A stretch of DNA of 64,000 bases from Takakia lepidozioides (Eukaryota > Streptophyta > Takakiopsida > Takakiales > Takakiaceae): assembly GCA_030704615.1 (NCBI GenBank), contig CM060733.1, positions 46,438,001 to 46,502,000 on the forward strand. Reading direction: 5' to 3'. Below, one piece after another: positions 28,728 to 43,400 of the stretch; positions within the stretch are counted from its first letter, which is position 1, and each line of letters starts with the position of its first letter. The translations under genes were made by a program, and so were the position numbers. The notes beneath the pieces were generated by a model, which saw only the letters and a list, made by a program, of their open reading frames with translations, was not told the origin of the DNA and made no database searches.

Positions 28728-31700
28728 ATATTCAAGGCAAGGTGGAGGTCCTAAATGATAAAAGATGGTGAAATCATACAGGTTGTTTGTCTTGGTCTTA
28801 TTTTGTTCAGCCGTCTCCCTCATCCGACTTCCCTACACGACCAAGAAGGTCCACCATTGCAGCCGAAATGTTTCACGATATATAGGTGTGAGACCATAAT
28901 CTGGACCCATGGAAGCTAAGTAGTTACGACCTTCATCTCATGGCAGCATGCAGAGAGAACAGAATTGAAGATGATCCTGTCTGAAAGCGTTCCTTCAATC
29001 ATCACACTCCATCAGATCATATCTAGTTTACTTATATTGTTGAACAACCGACGTGTATCGTTTTTGCTCCCAGATTCGACATTCATTTCGACGAGGGCAG
29101 TCTCCAAGTTTAACACATGAGTCTAATCCAGCTTCAATGATTATACTTGCCCGCTTCCAGGAGTCCTGAACTGGCAGTACGCCCTCCGAGAAGGCACATC
29201 AAAGTGTCCCTAGCTAGCTGCACCCCAACATGTCGCAGTTGCTCATAGATTTTTAAGCGTGCCCTTGGCATACCCTGCCCTCATCATAGGCTATATAAAT
29301 CTATGTCGTTCTTGAAAGCATTTTGTGGCGTGCAACAACTGCGTGCTAATGTGTCCCGCAAATTATGATAGGCATGGATGGTGTATGGTCCTGTACAAAT
29401 TATGTGAGTTTCAACTGCTGAAAACTCATGAGTTTTGTGCAACCGGCTTTGTTGCTACAGTTCTCCTCCACGAACGAGGTTTTACGCCTCACTTCCAGGG
29501 GGGAAGTGGCAAAGGCCACTTATTATCGATTTCCACTTTGAACCAACTTGCTTATCTACGGGCAGGATAGAAAAGAAACATCATTTCAGAGATGGAAGCT
29601 CAGAATAATGTCCACTATTTCACAGCACAGTTGATTGCAAGAGGGGTGCAGCTCTGCAACTATTATGAGAGCTACCAATTAAGCATTTGCCCCCAAAAGA
29701 AGCTACCAAACTAAAGGAAAGCCATAACAAGCCGTTTATGGTGCTATGGCAAACCCTTGGAAAGCCACATGTTTAGTACTTCAGCGAAGTAGATGGAACC
29801 TTGGGAAATATGACAGAAGGTTTCACATATGGAATCATCCAACTCTAGGAGATCCATTTTGACAGACATGGAGCAAGGAAATATAGCTTATATCCCTTGA
29901 GGATCCCTTGTAGGTGCAATTAAGTAGCAACAGTACTCCATGGATCTTTCAGAATCAACAAGACTGATGGGACCGTAGTAACCTGGAAAGCCAAACCAGC
30001 AAAGAGAGAGAAATGAAATGAAATGGTGCTTTATCACGCAAAGAGAGAGAGATAGGGCTTGTCTTATAAGGGCAGGAATAGGACAAAACAGCCTTGCAAA
30101 GCAAGGCGCCATCACCTTATTTCTACATCACATATGTAAGGTTTAAATTGAAGTACCATTTGATGTAGGTAGATTTTGTAAAGCTCCAGGACTTCCAAAA
30201 CACCATCCAGACCTAACATATGTGAATACTTTAAACTTCACTTGAGGACTTCCAGGATTAAAACAGACCTGATATTCAAGAATCTGTTACTGTTTTCAGA
30301 AGTTCCAAAATCAGCCATCAAAAAACAAATATATACCCCAAGGGATTCTATTGTACCCTTAAATGAAGCTTATCATGTGGAGAACTGGGTGGCTGGTGGG
30401 CTTTTGGAAAAACCATGTCTATTACACACATAGCATAATAGATATTGAACTGGTAAGAATTATCTACTGTCCTTACATGACAAACCTTACCAGTACCCAA
30501 TCTGAGGTAGCTTCCTCTTTACCCTCTTTACCAAGGGTATGTGAGGGCTTGTGGAAGAACCATGTCTTGTAAAGCTTACAAGTCATAGTTAAATAAACTT
30601 TTTGAGTATTCTTCAGTCCCTAAGTTCTGAACAGTATGATGTAATCCATCTAAGAGTAGACAGCAGCAGGGAAATCCGAAGTGTTGCTATAGCAAGTCTT
30701 GGTTGTCGGAGAAATTGACAAGTTTGTGTGGAGAGTGTTGATACTATCTCTGAGTGTTATCATGACAACTGAAATTTAGCTAGTACATGAGCGTTGGTGC
30801 TGTTGAATCACGCCGGAAGTCCTGAATATTCCTGCAAATCCCAGTGAGAGGGGGTCTGGGAGAAGTTCATAGTTCTCACTCAATTCGATGCCCTGTTCGC
30901 GGGGTACTTTGTTGCTGGGACGTAGGCACAAGCTTTTCGATGCGAAGTTGCATCAGCACCTCATTGAACTTCAGAAGATTGGAGAAGTTCCGGATGACGT
31001 CTTCATTCGCCTGGTGTAGTGACATGTTTGAAGATCTCGTGGATTCCAGCTCTATTATGACTGACTGTTAGAGGTCTGTAACATCCTTGGTGCGACACAG
31101 TCATCCTACCGGCTTGTGGTATCGAAATATGCAGATCTCCTATCGAAGCTGTGAGCTTGAAGAACTCCTTTCCACAGTGCATTTGCAGTATTTTACTGAT
31201 TGTGCGCAGTTTTGAGATGCTGTGCGTAACAGTCCAAACTACCGGCCAGTTGGAAGACGGACGGCCTATGAACTGTGCTAGACCAGATCTCATCAACACT
31301 AGGTCTACTCTGGACAGATTCGATTGAGGAACCACAGGGAGGGAGGGGATGGCCCGTCCGAATGAAAACGTAGCTGAAACGTGGCACCTAGCATAATTTT
31401 CTCATTGAATGTTGATTTTACTTGGTACCTATACCTCTCAGATACTGAAAAGGCATGGTGGTAAGTCGTGAGGAAGAGATGAAATATGTACATGATTCAT
31501 CAAGTGAAAATTGATATTCATCGTCGTTCTCTTTATGCATCTATCACATCTCTCCGAAGTGCTGTTCCTCGAAACTCCGGACAATGTACTCATTCTCAAT
31601 GTGACATCTTCTATTTTTTCACTGCTTCCTCTGCTCGTAGAGGCTATCGATGCAACTACAGTTGTCTCCTGAAGTAATATAACAATGACGTGACCTTGTA

Positions 31701-32443
31701 TCACATCAATCTAACAAACATTGTTTTTTGTAACGCATAGTTGAATGTTCAGTTTGTTAAGCTGCTGGAGGGAGAAAGTTCACGAGTTTTCTGCAAACGA
31801 CTATGTGTGGGAAATCAGATGTGCTGACTGGAAAACTATCATTCTGTCTGTGAACCGTAGCTGCAATGTACACGGAAGCCTGACAGCGATTTTTCACAAA
31901 CAGGTCTACGCATGTTGTTGGGCTGCCGTCAGTGAGTCAGTGTACTTAACCATCTGCCCATGCAACAATACCCAGAAAGATTTCGCTGTTACAGCGAGAC
32001 CAGTTGGACATCATCGACCTCAGACCTCATTCGGAGCTGGCACAGACTTTCGGAATAGCCTGCCTCTCCACGGACTGCCTGGATCGCTGATCGCAGCTCC
32101 GCCCAGTGCACAGTTGGGTAGATCCTCCCTCTCTCCGAGGTCGGTGCCTACTCGCCGTGTAGGTCCAAGTATACCTCCTTACTACATACGCACGCTCCGC
32201 AGCCGAGAATGGATACAAAAGCAGAGCGGCCCTCCTGAAAGATGCTCTTCACTTTGGATGCTTCCTCGTGCTTTTCAAACATCAGTCACCAAAAGTGCCA
32301 CTTGGATCTACAGTAGTAGTATCTACAACAACTAAGCGCAACCAGCGATGGCCTGCTGGAGTTTGACCAAAACATTCAGTCAAACTCCTGCTCCGCATGG
32401 CACTGTTTGATGATCGTCCTTGGTAATAGTCAACCGCAAAAAC
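28728..32443. other. Intergenic, nothing firmly recognised
   Basis: The open frames here, including 29325-29570 and 31745-32335, show no motif I know and overlap frames on the other strand. Weak F-box-gene remnants may continue to about 28900. I see no repeats. Confidence 0.35.
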
Positions 32444-32452
32444 CCTATATAT
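32444..32452 (+). promoter_or_regulatory. TATA-like box before the LRR pseudogene
   Basis: CTATATATG lies about 250 bases upstream of the LRR-type start codon at 32701. Confidence 0.3.
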
Positions 32453-32700
32453 GTCTGCCTTGCGTTCCTTTCCCACCTCGACTTCCAGCTGCTTATCTCC
32501 CTCTCCTTCTTTGCTACTATGTACACACCATCTGATATCAAGCAAGCGGACACGTTTAGCTTCTCTCTGTTGTTGGAAGCATAACTTCAGTTCGGACAGT
32601 CAGCTGCTGCTACTATACATCGGTGTTTCTGTACCCAACTCGAAAGACGTCAAGCACGCTCGTGATCTTAAGATTTCAATGTACATAGGAACACGACAAG

Positions 32701-33235
32701 ATGCAGGGGCAAACTGGCAGGACATGGCAGACAAGGTGCACAACAGTGTTGCTGTTGTGTTCATTCGTCGTTGCACTGACCTCTCGCATTACTGATGCCG
32801 CGAGTTGCTTGGCCTCTGAGAGAGATGCATTGTTGACGTTCAAAGCGGGAATCACAGTGGACAGCCAAAATGTGATCAGCGGGTGGGCGGCAACTGTTGA
32901 CTGATGCTCCTGGGTAGGAGTTGAAAGTGACAACCAGACCAAACCATCCTAGTTGAAGTCATCGGCCGATGATACGTCTAGTGCACGAGGTTGCCGATGG
33001 CTTCAGGAGTTGAATGTGACAACCAACCAAACCTGGGTGATCTGATGCATATTCAGAATTTAGACCTCATCGAATGGCTTGACTGGCCCAATTCCAGCAA
33101 GTATTGGCAAAATCAAGGGGCTCGGGAACCTCAGGCTCAACAACAACAAGCTTTCTGGACACATCCCAGCGATCCTCGCAACACTGAAAGACTTGGTGGA
33201 TGTAGACCAGTGTTGGCCGGGTACCATGTTTTGAG
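32701..33235 (+). pseudogene. LRR receptor-like protein gene remnant
   Basis: An N-terminal hydrophobic signal-like segment (VLLLCSFVVALTS) is followed by CLASERDALLTFKAGITVDS, the LRR N-terminal cap of plant receptor-like proteins. A TGA then replaces a likely Cys codon of the CCSWVGV motif. Further on, in another frame, GPIPASIGKIKGLGNLRLNN, then NKLSGHIPAIL, forms two leucine-rich repeats. There is also an extra duplicated VECDNQ-like stretch. The gene ends at about 33235 where unrelated sequence starts. Confidence 0.7.
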
Positions 33236-33239
33236 CCCT

Positions 33240-34050
33240 CTTCCCATCCCGGTTATAGCCTACTCTTTGAAAAAAATGGACGGCCGGGCAGGGTATACCA
33301 ATAGGTTTGAAAAACATCTCGGTTACAGGTTCTCATTAAACACATGAATTGTCCGGTTCCCAATTGTCCGGTTCCCAATCTACCGGTTATGTCATCTTAA
33401 AAAATGCCGGTTCCATGGTGCCTGTTATGGGATTCATCCACTATTATTTTTTTACTTTTTCTAGACGTTTTGTGTATGTGTGTAAAACTACACAAGAGGG
33501 CTGTGGCTTGGTGGTAAGCCACTCGTGTGTTGGCCTGTGGATCTGATTTTCAAATGTTCAACTCCTGTCATCTATCTCTGGGCTCTGCCCTTGTAATACC
33601 CTAAGCTTACAACTTACAACTATTATTTTAGCCAAATGCCCAAATAATTAATTTCCTATCTACTTGGACATTCTCCCTGACCATTGTAAATGTATTGTAA
33701 CTAGTAAGACATAACATTCCCCTCAGGATCTGTCCATATGTAATGTTCTTAACTACCATCACCAGCCCCTACATGACTTGTATTATCTAGAACCGCCTCT
33801 ACAACATCCACATTTGCTCCAGATCTTGCTCCGGGTATAACATCCTTACAATCACAATGCCGGTTCTCTAGCCGGTTAGGAAGCTCGATGGCTTTTGCCG
33901 GTTCCCTTCCATAGCCGGTTCCTCAAGGGCTACACTTTCCGGTTGTGCATATGTGCATAACCGGCAAATAACTGCCGGATATGCATGTCCAGATGCCATA
34001 CCCGTCCAACACTGGTGTAGACCTGTCCTACAATCGTTTGACCGGACCAA
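33240..34050. repeat. CCGGTT-rich repetitive stretch surrounding a SINE-like unit
   Basis: CCGGTT or its complement AACCGG recurs many times at 33245-33420 and again at 33855-34050, mostly in the same orientation. The middle is interrupted by the SINE-like unit. It may be one older repetitive element split by an insertion. Confidence 0.4.
33485..33605 (+). mobile_element. SINE-like unit with tRNA-type promoter boxes
   Basis: TGGCTTGGTGGTAAGCC fits an RNA polymerase III A box, and TGTTCAACTCC about 50 bases later fits a B box. The 3' end is not clear. Confidence 0.45.
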
Positions 34051-37000
34051 TTCCCTTCTCAACATTTCCTTCAGACTAGTTTGTGGGAAACCCCGGGCTG
34101 TGTAGCTCTCCACTCCCTCCCTGCAAGCACCGCCGTCTGCTCTACACTGCTGATTTTCCAGAAGGCAATACCCACTTTGTAGGTTTCGCATTGTAGTGAC
34201 TAGTTTTCATCACAAGCATTGCTCTCATTGGACATATCCAGTTTAGACATACCCAGTGACATACCCTTTGGACATATCCAGTGGATGCCCAAAGGGCGGC
34301 GGAGCAGAGCAGCAGAGCTGTACATGCCCAGTGGACCAGATGTTTTTTGAAAGTAATTTCATAAGCCCTGGACCCAGAAACATATTTACTGAAGAGAGAC
34401 TGCATGCTGATAAGGTCGAACGCGTTACCAACTGCAGGAGATGCCACTCAAACAACTCCAAAATTTTATTACTTCATCACAGCAAACAGCATCGCACTTG
34501 CGGGATGGAGCTGTACTGAACTAGTCCTTGTAGTGTAAGGGCCTGGAATGCCACAATCACATAAATAAATATAGTCAAAGCCTTCAAGGGAGTCATACAA
34601 CTACAGGTGCCCTAAGCATAACATGACCACATCCTTAAAGGAGGGTATCACACGAGTGACATGGTCCCAACTCATGAAGTCTATCTCTATCAATGCTCTC
34701 TCTCTCTTGCGCTGCCCAAATCTGAACTACCTACCTTTGGCTCTGACTGAAATTTAAATTCAGGATGGAGCATCAATCTTTGAATAATCAACACATGCAA
34801 GGAGGAAAGGGAGAGTGTCAATGCCCGATGTGCGGGCGGCCTGCAGAGAACATCCATTTCCTGATACAATGTCTGGCATTCACCCTCTTCAGGACCATCG
34901 AGAACATAGTCCCTCCACCTCTGTTCACCAACATACATCTTGGGGCTTAGCCTAAAGCCCTGGCCCTACTGGGATCTAACTGTTGGGCAGCCCACACATG
35001 GCAGACTGATGCTTGTGTGAAGGGATTTCTAAGGGAATCTGGAAAGCCTGAACCAATTGTTTATACCAAGGTAAGTCCACCACTGGAGTGAGCCCCTCAC
35101 AAAAGTAGTGTCCATTCTCTCTTGTTCTGCCCAAACTGGCACAGGGACTATGGCCACAAGGCTACGGCGCCAAACAACATCTCATGAGTACATTCTTTTT
35201 CTCTTTCCCATGCACCCACAAACACTGGGACTGAAGCAATCCTCTCTGGCTGCATATCACACATATGTCACTGTGTAGCACTGCAAGGAAGAGGAACAAT
35301 TTTCCACCCATCGAGCCATCTCTGACAACAGCAGCTTGACGCTGCTGCTCAGGCCCAGCACAATCCCTTACAAGGACAACCAAGAACGGCGATGTATCAC
35401 AAGTGGAATTCAAATTGCAACAAACAAAGACCCTGCACTCTGCACATTCCAATACACAGCACATACTCAGACCACAAATGGGGAGCAAAATAGCCAACCG
35501 TGTCACTAGAGATACAGGAGACAGTAAAATCTACCCCTTCAAGTGCAGATGTAGGTTGGCTCCAAATTCTGACAGCCGGGCCTAGCTCAATTGTTTGCTC
35601 GAATCAACATTTGTGGGGAGCAGAGTAGATATTTGTGTTAGCTTTGCGAACTGAACTTCACAATTGCAAGCTGGGACAGATGTTGTAGCACAACAGTAGG
35701 CCCATTATAAGGCAAGAAACACAAGAACCTCTTTCAAAAGGAATATCGGTAAAACTCTAGTCCTCATTCCAGAAAAGCCTCATGTGAATGAACACCTTGA
35801 CGGGCACATCGCCCCAAACGATGTCTATTGGTCAGGGTTGACCAAGTTTTCAATGGGTTCTACAAACTGGTATTTTAGCAGCTTCAGTTACTTTGAGCCT
35901 ACTACTTTGCCTACAGTTTCCCAAATTTACAAAGCCAACAATCAAACTGCTTTTGCAAATCGTCCATTGAAAACAGGTCTTCCTTTGTCTATCCCAGGAA
36001 AGTGGATGGCCACACTCAGAAACTCATGCAAGTTATATCCTGTCAAAATATGGGGGGTGGTGCCCCACCTCTGAACTGAGGAGCACACACTCGGGAGGTG
36101 CACTCTTTATATTGACTTATACAATCCCACTCTCATTCACACTACACAAATACAGTCCGGCAAGCATTTAGAAGTGTATTGTTGCCAATTGGTTTGCAAA
36201 CAACATGGCTGGGGTTTAAACTCCAGAATGCATATCTGTATATGGAGTCTTTAGAAGTGGATGCTACACCTTAAGTGTCAGGTGCTCGGGTTGCCCGAAG
36301 TTCAGAAAACTCCTGAGGGGTACCCAAAGAATTTGTAAAAGCAAGTATCATGATGACCCACAGGCGCAGCATAATTACAAGCCAGTGTTTTTACAAGTCC
36401 ATCTCTCCTTCGAGTATCTTCCAGCCCCTCTGATCCCCTAAACAGTAACTGGCAATGCAATCACAAATACATTTGTGAAATCCTATTGTCATTGTAATAC
36501 TTCATGACTTCTGTGCAGCTTATTGCCTCAATAGGCAAACCGTCGGGGTTTGTTCCAATACAAAGTATCCTTGCATCCGATCTCCACAATGCAACTATCA
36601 CTACGTGTCACAATTGTGGCAAGAGGGACGGCTCCATGAGTAGTGCAGAGTTTCACCATTATCGATAAGATGATGTAGATGCCAACCCTCAACACCCAAC
36701 TCCCTCTATTAGGAGGGTGTGCAACTATTGCATATTGAAAGGACTACATCTTGAATGCAAAGACCTTACAGGAAAGAAAAAGGTTCCCCCATTGCAATGA
36801 CTACTGAGTTGAAGTGCCTCGAATTAGTACCTTTCAAGATCTCACTTTTGGCGCCCGCTTGCTCTAAGGACGAAATGGTTATGCAAGATATGTGGGTGTC
36901 AGTGCCTGTCTGACTCACTCTTTCCACCCTCTCTTACTTCCCACATCTGTCTGCACAAAACACCGATGTGAAAACCTTCCCTGCAATGAGACATCCAAAT

Positions 37001-37462
37001 ACATCATACTGACAAGGTGGGCTTGGATCCCATGAAAAAGAATTTGAATTTATTGATCATCAAAATCATAATAATGTACAACTCTCTGGCCTCATACTTG
37101 GCCCCCAAAAAGCTTGTTGGAAGACACAATAGGATAGGGCAGGTGGCACCCTCCTCCTGACAGACCTAGTTTTGAAGGAACTATGTAGTCCCACAACTTT
37201 TGTCTAACATGCACCCAACCGGACAAATAGAATCCATGAGGGGTACCCAAAGTCATGAAGGTTTGTAGTACATTTGGCCTATCTTATTTACAAATCTTGA
37301 AGAAAAAGCTACTACATGACAGGTTCATTTGACTGACTTTCACCATCAAGTCGCAGTCAGGGAATAACCTATGGTGAAAGAGGATGAACTAATCTAAGTG
37401 TCAATTTACCCACCGTGACTTCAAGTGAAAACTTCAGCTCCAGAGTAGACTTTGACTGTGGG
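34050..37462. other. Intergenic region before the ATG2 3' end
   Basis: No convincing gene. A short frame at 34765-34950 contains CPMCGRPAENIHFLIQC, reminiscent of the zinc-binding tail of LINE reverse transcriptases. GGACATATCCAGT occurs three times at 34228-34282. The rest, including the ATG2 3' UTR, shows nothing I can name. Confidence 0.4.
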
Positions 37463-40400
37463 TCATCTACTTCTTTTAATTTCAGGAGGCAGCCCTGCAT
37501 GCTTCTCATCTGACTCCCGTTTATGTTCCGGGTCAAGCCTGCACAGCAGAAAACAAGAGTCATCACTCATAGCTTGTGACCTTATCTTACCATGGTAGTC
37601 CTAGCACACCACACACCCCGGAAAGGCTTAAGAAACAGTCAAGAATAAAATTGAGCTGTCCACTCCGAAACCCATATGCCCTGATTACCTGCAGCTCCAT
37701 AAGAGTCGGATGTAATTATCATCGCCTACAGTACGCTTGCATGGAAGGACATGAGGCAACATGCACCCTTCACATTCTATAAAACAGATGAATATCAGTG
37801 ACAGAAAGTGCAAGAGCAAGTACCCATTGCGAACTCCCAATAGTGCACGGTGAACAGCTCCAGCAGCTGCAGATGCAGGGGCCACCGCAGCTGCCGGGGC
37901 AGCCCGTAAGGCACTAGCAACAGCCAGGCCAGCTCCAGCCCCCCTCTGATACACTTTCAGTGGATTCCCCAAAAGAGAAGCTGCAGTCCTCTCCAGCCCC
38001 CGGGAAATGCTTTCACAGGCTTGCTGAAACCCTTCCCGGGTGTCTCCTGGTTGGGGTGCCCTACTTCGGATTTGTCCTCTCTGTGTCGTGTAAGACAACG
38101 GGGTCGGAATTCCACCTAAGGCCACTTCCGTGTGCTGCAGTATCTCATGGGCCCCTGCTGCTAAGTGCGCCCCTAAGCCCAATGCTTCCAATGAAATACT
38201 TCGGAGAAAGGCCACCGCACCTTCAACCCAATCCAGAGAAGAATCAAATAGAGAGCATGATAACAGAGTAGCTCAAAATCTCTCGGCTGAAACGCAACAA
38301 CTGGTTCTTGAGCCTACAATTTGTGTGAGGGATATACTCTCTACTCTCTCTCACAAACTGTCTTTGGGCATTGTTTGCTGTATTTTGAAGGTACTGCTTT
38401 TTGTACTTTGTCCCATGGGACGTTATGAAGCTTCTTTACTACTATCTATCTTCCGCTCTTCTTTCTCTTTCATTAGGCACTCCGGCTCTATATTGGAAGA
38501 ATGGGACTCAGTCGAGTTTGACTCTTTCAATGTCCCGGACGGGTAATGGGCAGGGGAGGGATGAAGACCAGGAGGATATAGACCTTTCCGCATCCCACGG
38601 AGCAAGCGGCGATCTTTCCGGAAATGCTCGGCAGGGAAAACAATAAGCTTGGCCGCACCAGATCCCATGGCGTAGAACGGACGAATAGGACCTACTCCTC
38701 GTACAAACTTATGAACTTGATTTTGGGAGATATCTTCCAGCCATTCTCCAAACAGGATGCCAGAAAGGCTGCTCCAGCCATGCACACCAGCAGCCCTCAC
38801 ATGCTTCAGCTGAAGCTCTATACCCTGTCCACCACAAAAGTATACCCGCTTTTACTTTTCGCTACCACTGTTAGAAAAATGAAGCAAAGAATCATTTCAA
38901 TGCTGAACATAGTACTATGGCAGGACTGCCATCTAACTGTTCTAGTACTTGGACCAAATTTGAAGTTAGCAAGAGTATAAGGATGTTTGTCAAAGACTCG
39001 GTTAGGCCCTTTCAAGGAGAGCGGGGGAGAGAAGAGAGAGATGTCGTCAATGGACCGCAATGACATACCTTTACCCCGTAGTCCACGGGATACTACCCCA
39101 TGCAGTTGTGGGGACTCCACCCACTGGGGAACGAAAGTCGGGCGTAAAGTCAGGTGCACCAGAAACCACAGAGAGGGAGGAATAGGAAAAATAGAGTATG
39201 GGGGTACCTTCCAAGAGACCAAGTTCAGCAATTCGGCGTAGTTGCCCCCTCGTAAGGCCGCAAGGTCCACTCGGCGAGGAAGATAGTCAACACGGATAGT
39301 CAAAGGTCGCATTTCACAAATCTGAAGGTAAACACCACCCACACATTTAGCTCAGCTTTCAACACACACCAAACTGAGTATTTGGACCTTAAGATACAGT
39401 GTCCACACTGAGAACAGGATTGCATGTCAGAGATATATTCAGTAGATCTGTCTTATGTATAGACCTCAATGCCAGGTGAGCCAAGAGAGATCAGGATTGG
39501 GAGCAGCACCATCTTAAAGCTCCACTTAGTTGAGTTAACTACCTTATTTTACAATGTAGTGTGCAAAGAATGTACTCATGCTGGTCCCTGCAAAAGTAGG
39601 CTTGCCATGGTCTTACGGCCAGTGATCCCGTGGGAAACTAACCCTCCCAGAGCCTTTTGTGGGGTTTTAGTGAGAGAATGTACTCATAACACGTCGTTTA
39701 CCATAGCCTTCTGGCCATTGACCCCGGGCCCAGCTTGAGCAGAACACAAAGGGATTTAGTGTGAGAGAGACAGACAAAGACAGAGAGAGTATACCTGGAA
39801 AAAGGGTAACAAGGCCTCTTCAGCTGCATCAGTGTTGTCAGACCCAAGAGATGCTGCAGAATCCAGGGACGATCCAGCCGAAGGATACAAGCCTTCATCT
39901 ACCGAGGTGCTGTGAGTAGCAACTGGCCTGGTACGTGGTGAGAAAAACTCGATGCAGAAATCAATGTGGCGTTGGTCCAAATGCAGCCGGATTGGTAGCA
40001 ATGCAAGAGAGAGCCTGCACACTCAGATTGAGAGAAGATCATCATTAAAGGATGCAGGACCATTCTGCCAGTCTTTGGTCTCAGGTCTTCAGGTGGGGCT
40101 TGCTATAGTCGGGATTCATATTCCGGAGGGGTATGTAATCGCATACTGGTGGGGTTTTGCATTCACGCCAACTATGGAAACATCAATCTGCAAGTTGAAC
40201 CAGCAATAGCAGAGTACCTGAGTAGTTGAAAAATTTGAAGGCATGCACACCGCACTGAACATCAAGGCCCAATGAAACATCAAGAGGGACCCACCTGTAC
40301 TCCTCCAATGGAACCACAGGATCTGGACGAACTGCATCCATCTCAATCTTGACTGCCTGTGATGAGGACTCCCTGGGTCGTGATGCTGTCCGGTGGTAAC

Positions 40401-43400
40401 CCAACACCTACAATTGCGACCACGGATCAAGATGCAATCCAAACGGTTATCAGCCCTCTCCTGAACATCACTAAACAAGAGTCCCAAAAGTATTGTATAC
40501 TCTCTGTCCACTGCTTCCTAATACTACTTCTGCACATTTTTTCATTTCACAGGACAAAATGAAGTGGTCCAAAACATATAAAACAAGCTCCAAACCACAC
40601 CCATCCACATTTGACCCCCACTCCAAGAGAAAAACACAATTAAGCACATTGAAGAAAGCAAACTATCTGTAAATACAATAACAATCCTGCGCATCTTGAA
40701 TGAAACCTCGGGCCACAGTCCTACTCCATCCATCACAGATGTCAATAGTAAGATAGAACAGTTACTTGAGGATGGACAAAAGTAAGTAGGTCAAAATTCA
40801 AAATGAACAATGCTATGCATCCGGAATGGAAGCTCAGGCCACAGTCACCCTCCATCCCACACAGATATCAATGGTTAGACAGTAAGACAATGTTGAGGAC
40901 AGACATAGTAAACGGTTTGCATACCATTCTCCAGGGAGCATCGGAGCTACAGTCATAGACCCCAATATCACGAATTGATACTACCAGTCTTGAGGCATAG
41001 AGACCAACTGTCGGGAAGGTGTTGTACTGCAGATCCACCCCATCCAAAAGAACTTCCAAGCACACCCCCGACTGCCGGCCACCTTCTGTGCCTCTCCCTC
41101 CGTGATCCAACTTTGTAGCCTTCTCTCCAACTGGCCAATCAGAACCTCCATACAAGCGCCACCTGGCACTCAGATCCTGCAGCACCACACGTCCAATCGC
41201 ATGTGGGTACTTTTCTGGCAAACCTGATTTTCTTGGAGGCCTGTGGTCCGTAACCAGTCGCTGCCGGTCATGCCCAGACCGCTGGTTATCGAGGCCATCC
41301 TCAGCCTTTGACATTCCTTCAGGAACATGGTCATCCAAAACTTTGAGCGAGCTCCCGTCATACCATCCACCTTTCCCTTCAGGATCCCCCCGGAGACTCC
41401 CTAATGTTGGTCCATCCTTCAGGTTTCTTGCTGGAATCCTTGTATCTCTTGCAGGATCACCATCTGGCCGTGAGAACAAAATACCGCATGAATGACTAAC
41501 ATGGGGCAGTCCTGAGACATAGTAATCCTCTATAAACGCAGGCAATCCGCTGTTATTCACGCGTGGGCTACATACATTGAGAGCCTCGTCACCTGGTAGG
41601 TGCGAGTCAGGCCTAGGAGTCGATGGCACACTTTGACACCTCAGCAGAATCTCAGGTCTTTCGACAGTGGCAGCCCTTGTATGCAGTAAAGCATTCCCAG
41701 AATGATTGTTCTGAACCTCCACATCTTGCCCAGTGACTTGCAGGGGACCTCTTGTGCGGGAAAAAGCATCCTCCAGCACTCCATCCAGCAACCCAAATAC
41801 ATTGCTCTCATCGCCGAGTCCTTGCTTCCAATCATCCCCTTGGGCCTCTGCAGAGACAAATGGTCTATCGCTGAAGCCTGAGGCCTCACTTTCATGAGGA
41901 GATCCTCCTTCCGCTCTCTGAATTTTGAACTGGACACTTGACTGCTCCAGATCAGGAGCAAACAGCTGTTGAAACTGGGCCACAAGGCGCCCAAATGCTG
42001 CAGTGGTGTCATGACATGTGTCAAACCGTAGCTGGTTGTTCGCACATTCTACCTCCCAGTTCAAACCATTCTCACACCCAGTTCTAACCAATGCTTCCAT
42101 GACCGCCTCCTTGGCAACCTGCCAGCATAGAAAAACTGCTTTATTTCCTCTGATTCAACCAGAAGCATTTCCACAGCATGCACTTTCTGGACCTAAGGAA
42201 ACATGTGCTGCTACAAGACATCATGTTCTAACTGCAGGTAGTTAGTTGCATTTGGCTGCCAACACCTATACTAAATAGAGCAGGTCCTTTGAGTCAAAAA
42301 AGAATTTGAGGAAGAAGCAGTATCCAGACCGAAAAGTAAGGGGGTAGGGAGAACCTGCACATAGCCAGTGACGTGCATGGATTCAGTGGTGTAATCACAT
42401 GGAGGTTGCTTTCGTAACGATGTGTCCAACAAATGAAGAGCAACATCACGAAGCCAGATGTCATACTGTTGACCCCTAGCCTCCAAGCTCTCACCACTGG
42501 AAACTCGCACGGCAGCAGCTGCCAACACACAAGCAACCGGAGAAAACAGTTGGGTGGAACCGGAGGTAGGCACAGATCCCGACAGGCCACTAGGAAACCC
42601 CCCTGTCAGGTTTGCTTGAGCAGCAGACCCACCACCAGTGCGAACACCAGGAATAAGCAATGCCTCTAACCCAGGCTCGTAGCATACAGCGACATCATGC
42701 AAATCCACAAGAAAATATGTGCTCCAGGCCGCATCAGCCTCCCTTTGAGGCACCTCACCATTAGCACTGGATTTGTTAATGTGCTCCTCAACTTTACTGC
42801 CAGTATCATCGGCAGGGGCAACCCCTTCAGAGGTTTCAACTCCTTCGGATGACCTAAAGAAAGTGATAACTGCGCCAATCCAATCTAGGCGGCCACCATT
42901 GGCAATAAATGTGCCTCCCCTCATGTTCCCAATGAAGAGAACATCGGCAAGGTTCTCCATATGTGGCCAGGCCATGTAAGTCACTGTCAGCCCAGCTGAC
43001 CCTGTTGCCAAAGCATTTCCACCTCCCCCGTCACCACGTCCAAGGGCATCATTCTGACACGACAATAATAACAATTCCTTTCCTCCATGTAAGGGCATGA
43101 AACAAGTGTCTGACAGGGACCCCATGACTTGACATTCTTCATGGTGTACCCTTAGGTAGGATGCATCCAAATGGCCACCTATTCTCAGCACAGACAGTAC
43201 CTGTACCCACCATTCCAAACAGTGAGTCTTGAGCATTATCTTCTATGAGAATTCAGATGCTTGTTACTTTCTGTCAAAGGGCAGAATGCCATCAGAGTTT
43301 CTAAGCCAAGGGAAGAATGGGATTTAAGTCAAACTGGGTTTTGTACTCAGAAATGTTGAGAATGCTTGATATTATCCCATCTACGGACAAAAATCCTTCA

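Noticed and set aside
31745-32335. A 196-codon frame upstream of the LRR pseudogene
   Set aside because: No recognisable domain, biased composition, and frames on the other strand; kept only as intergenic.
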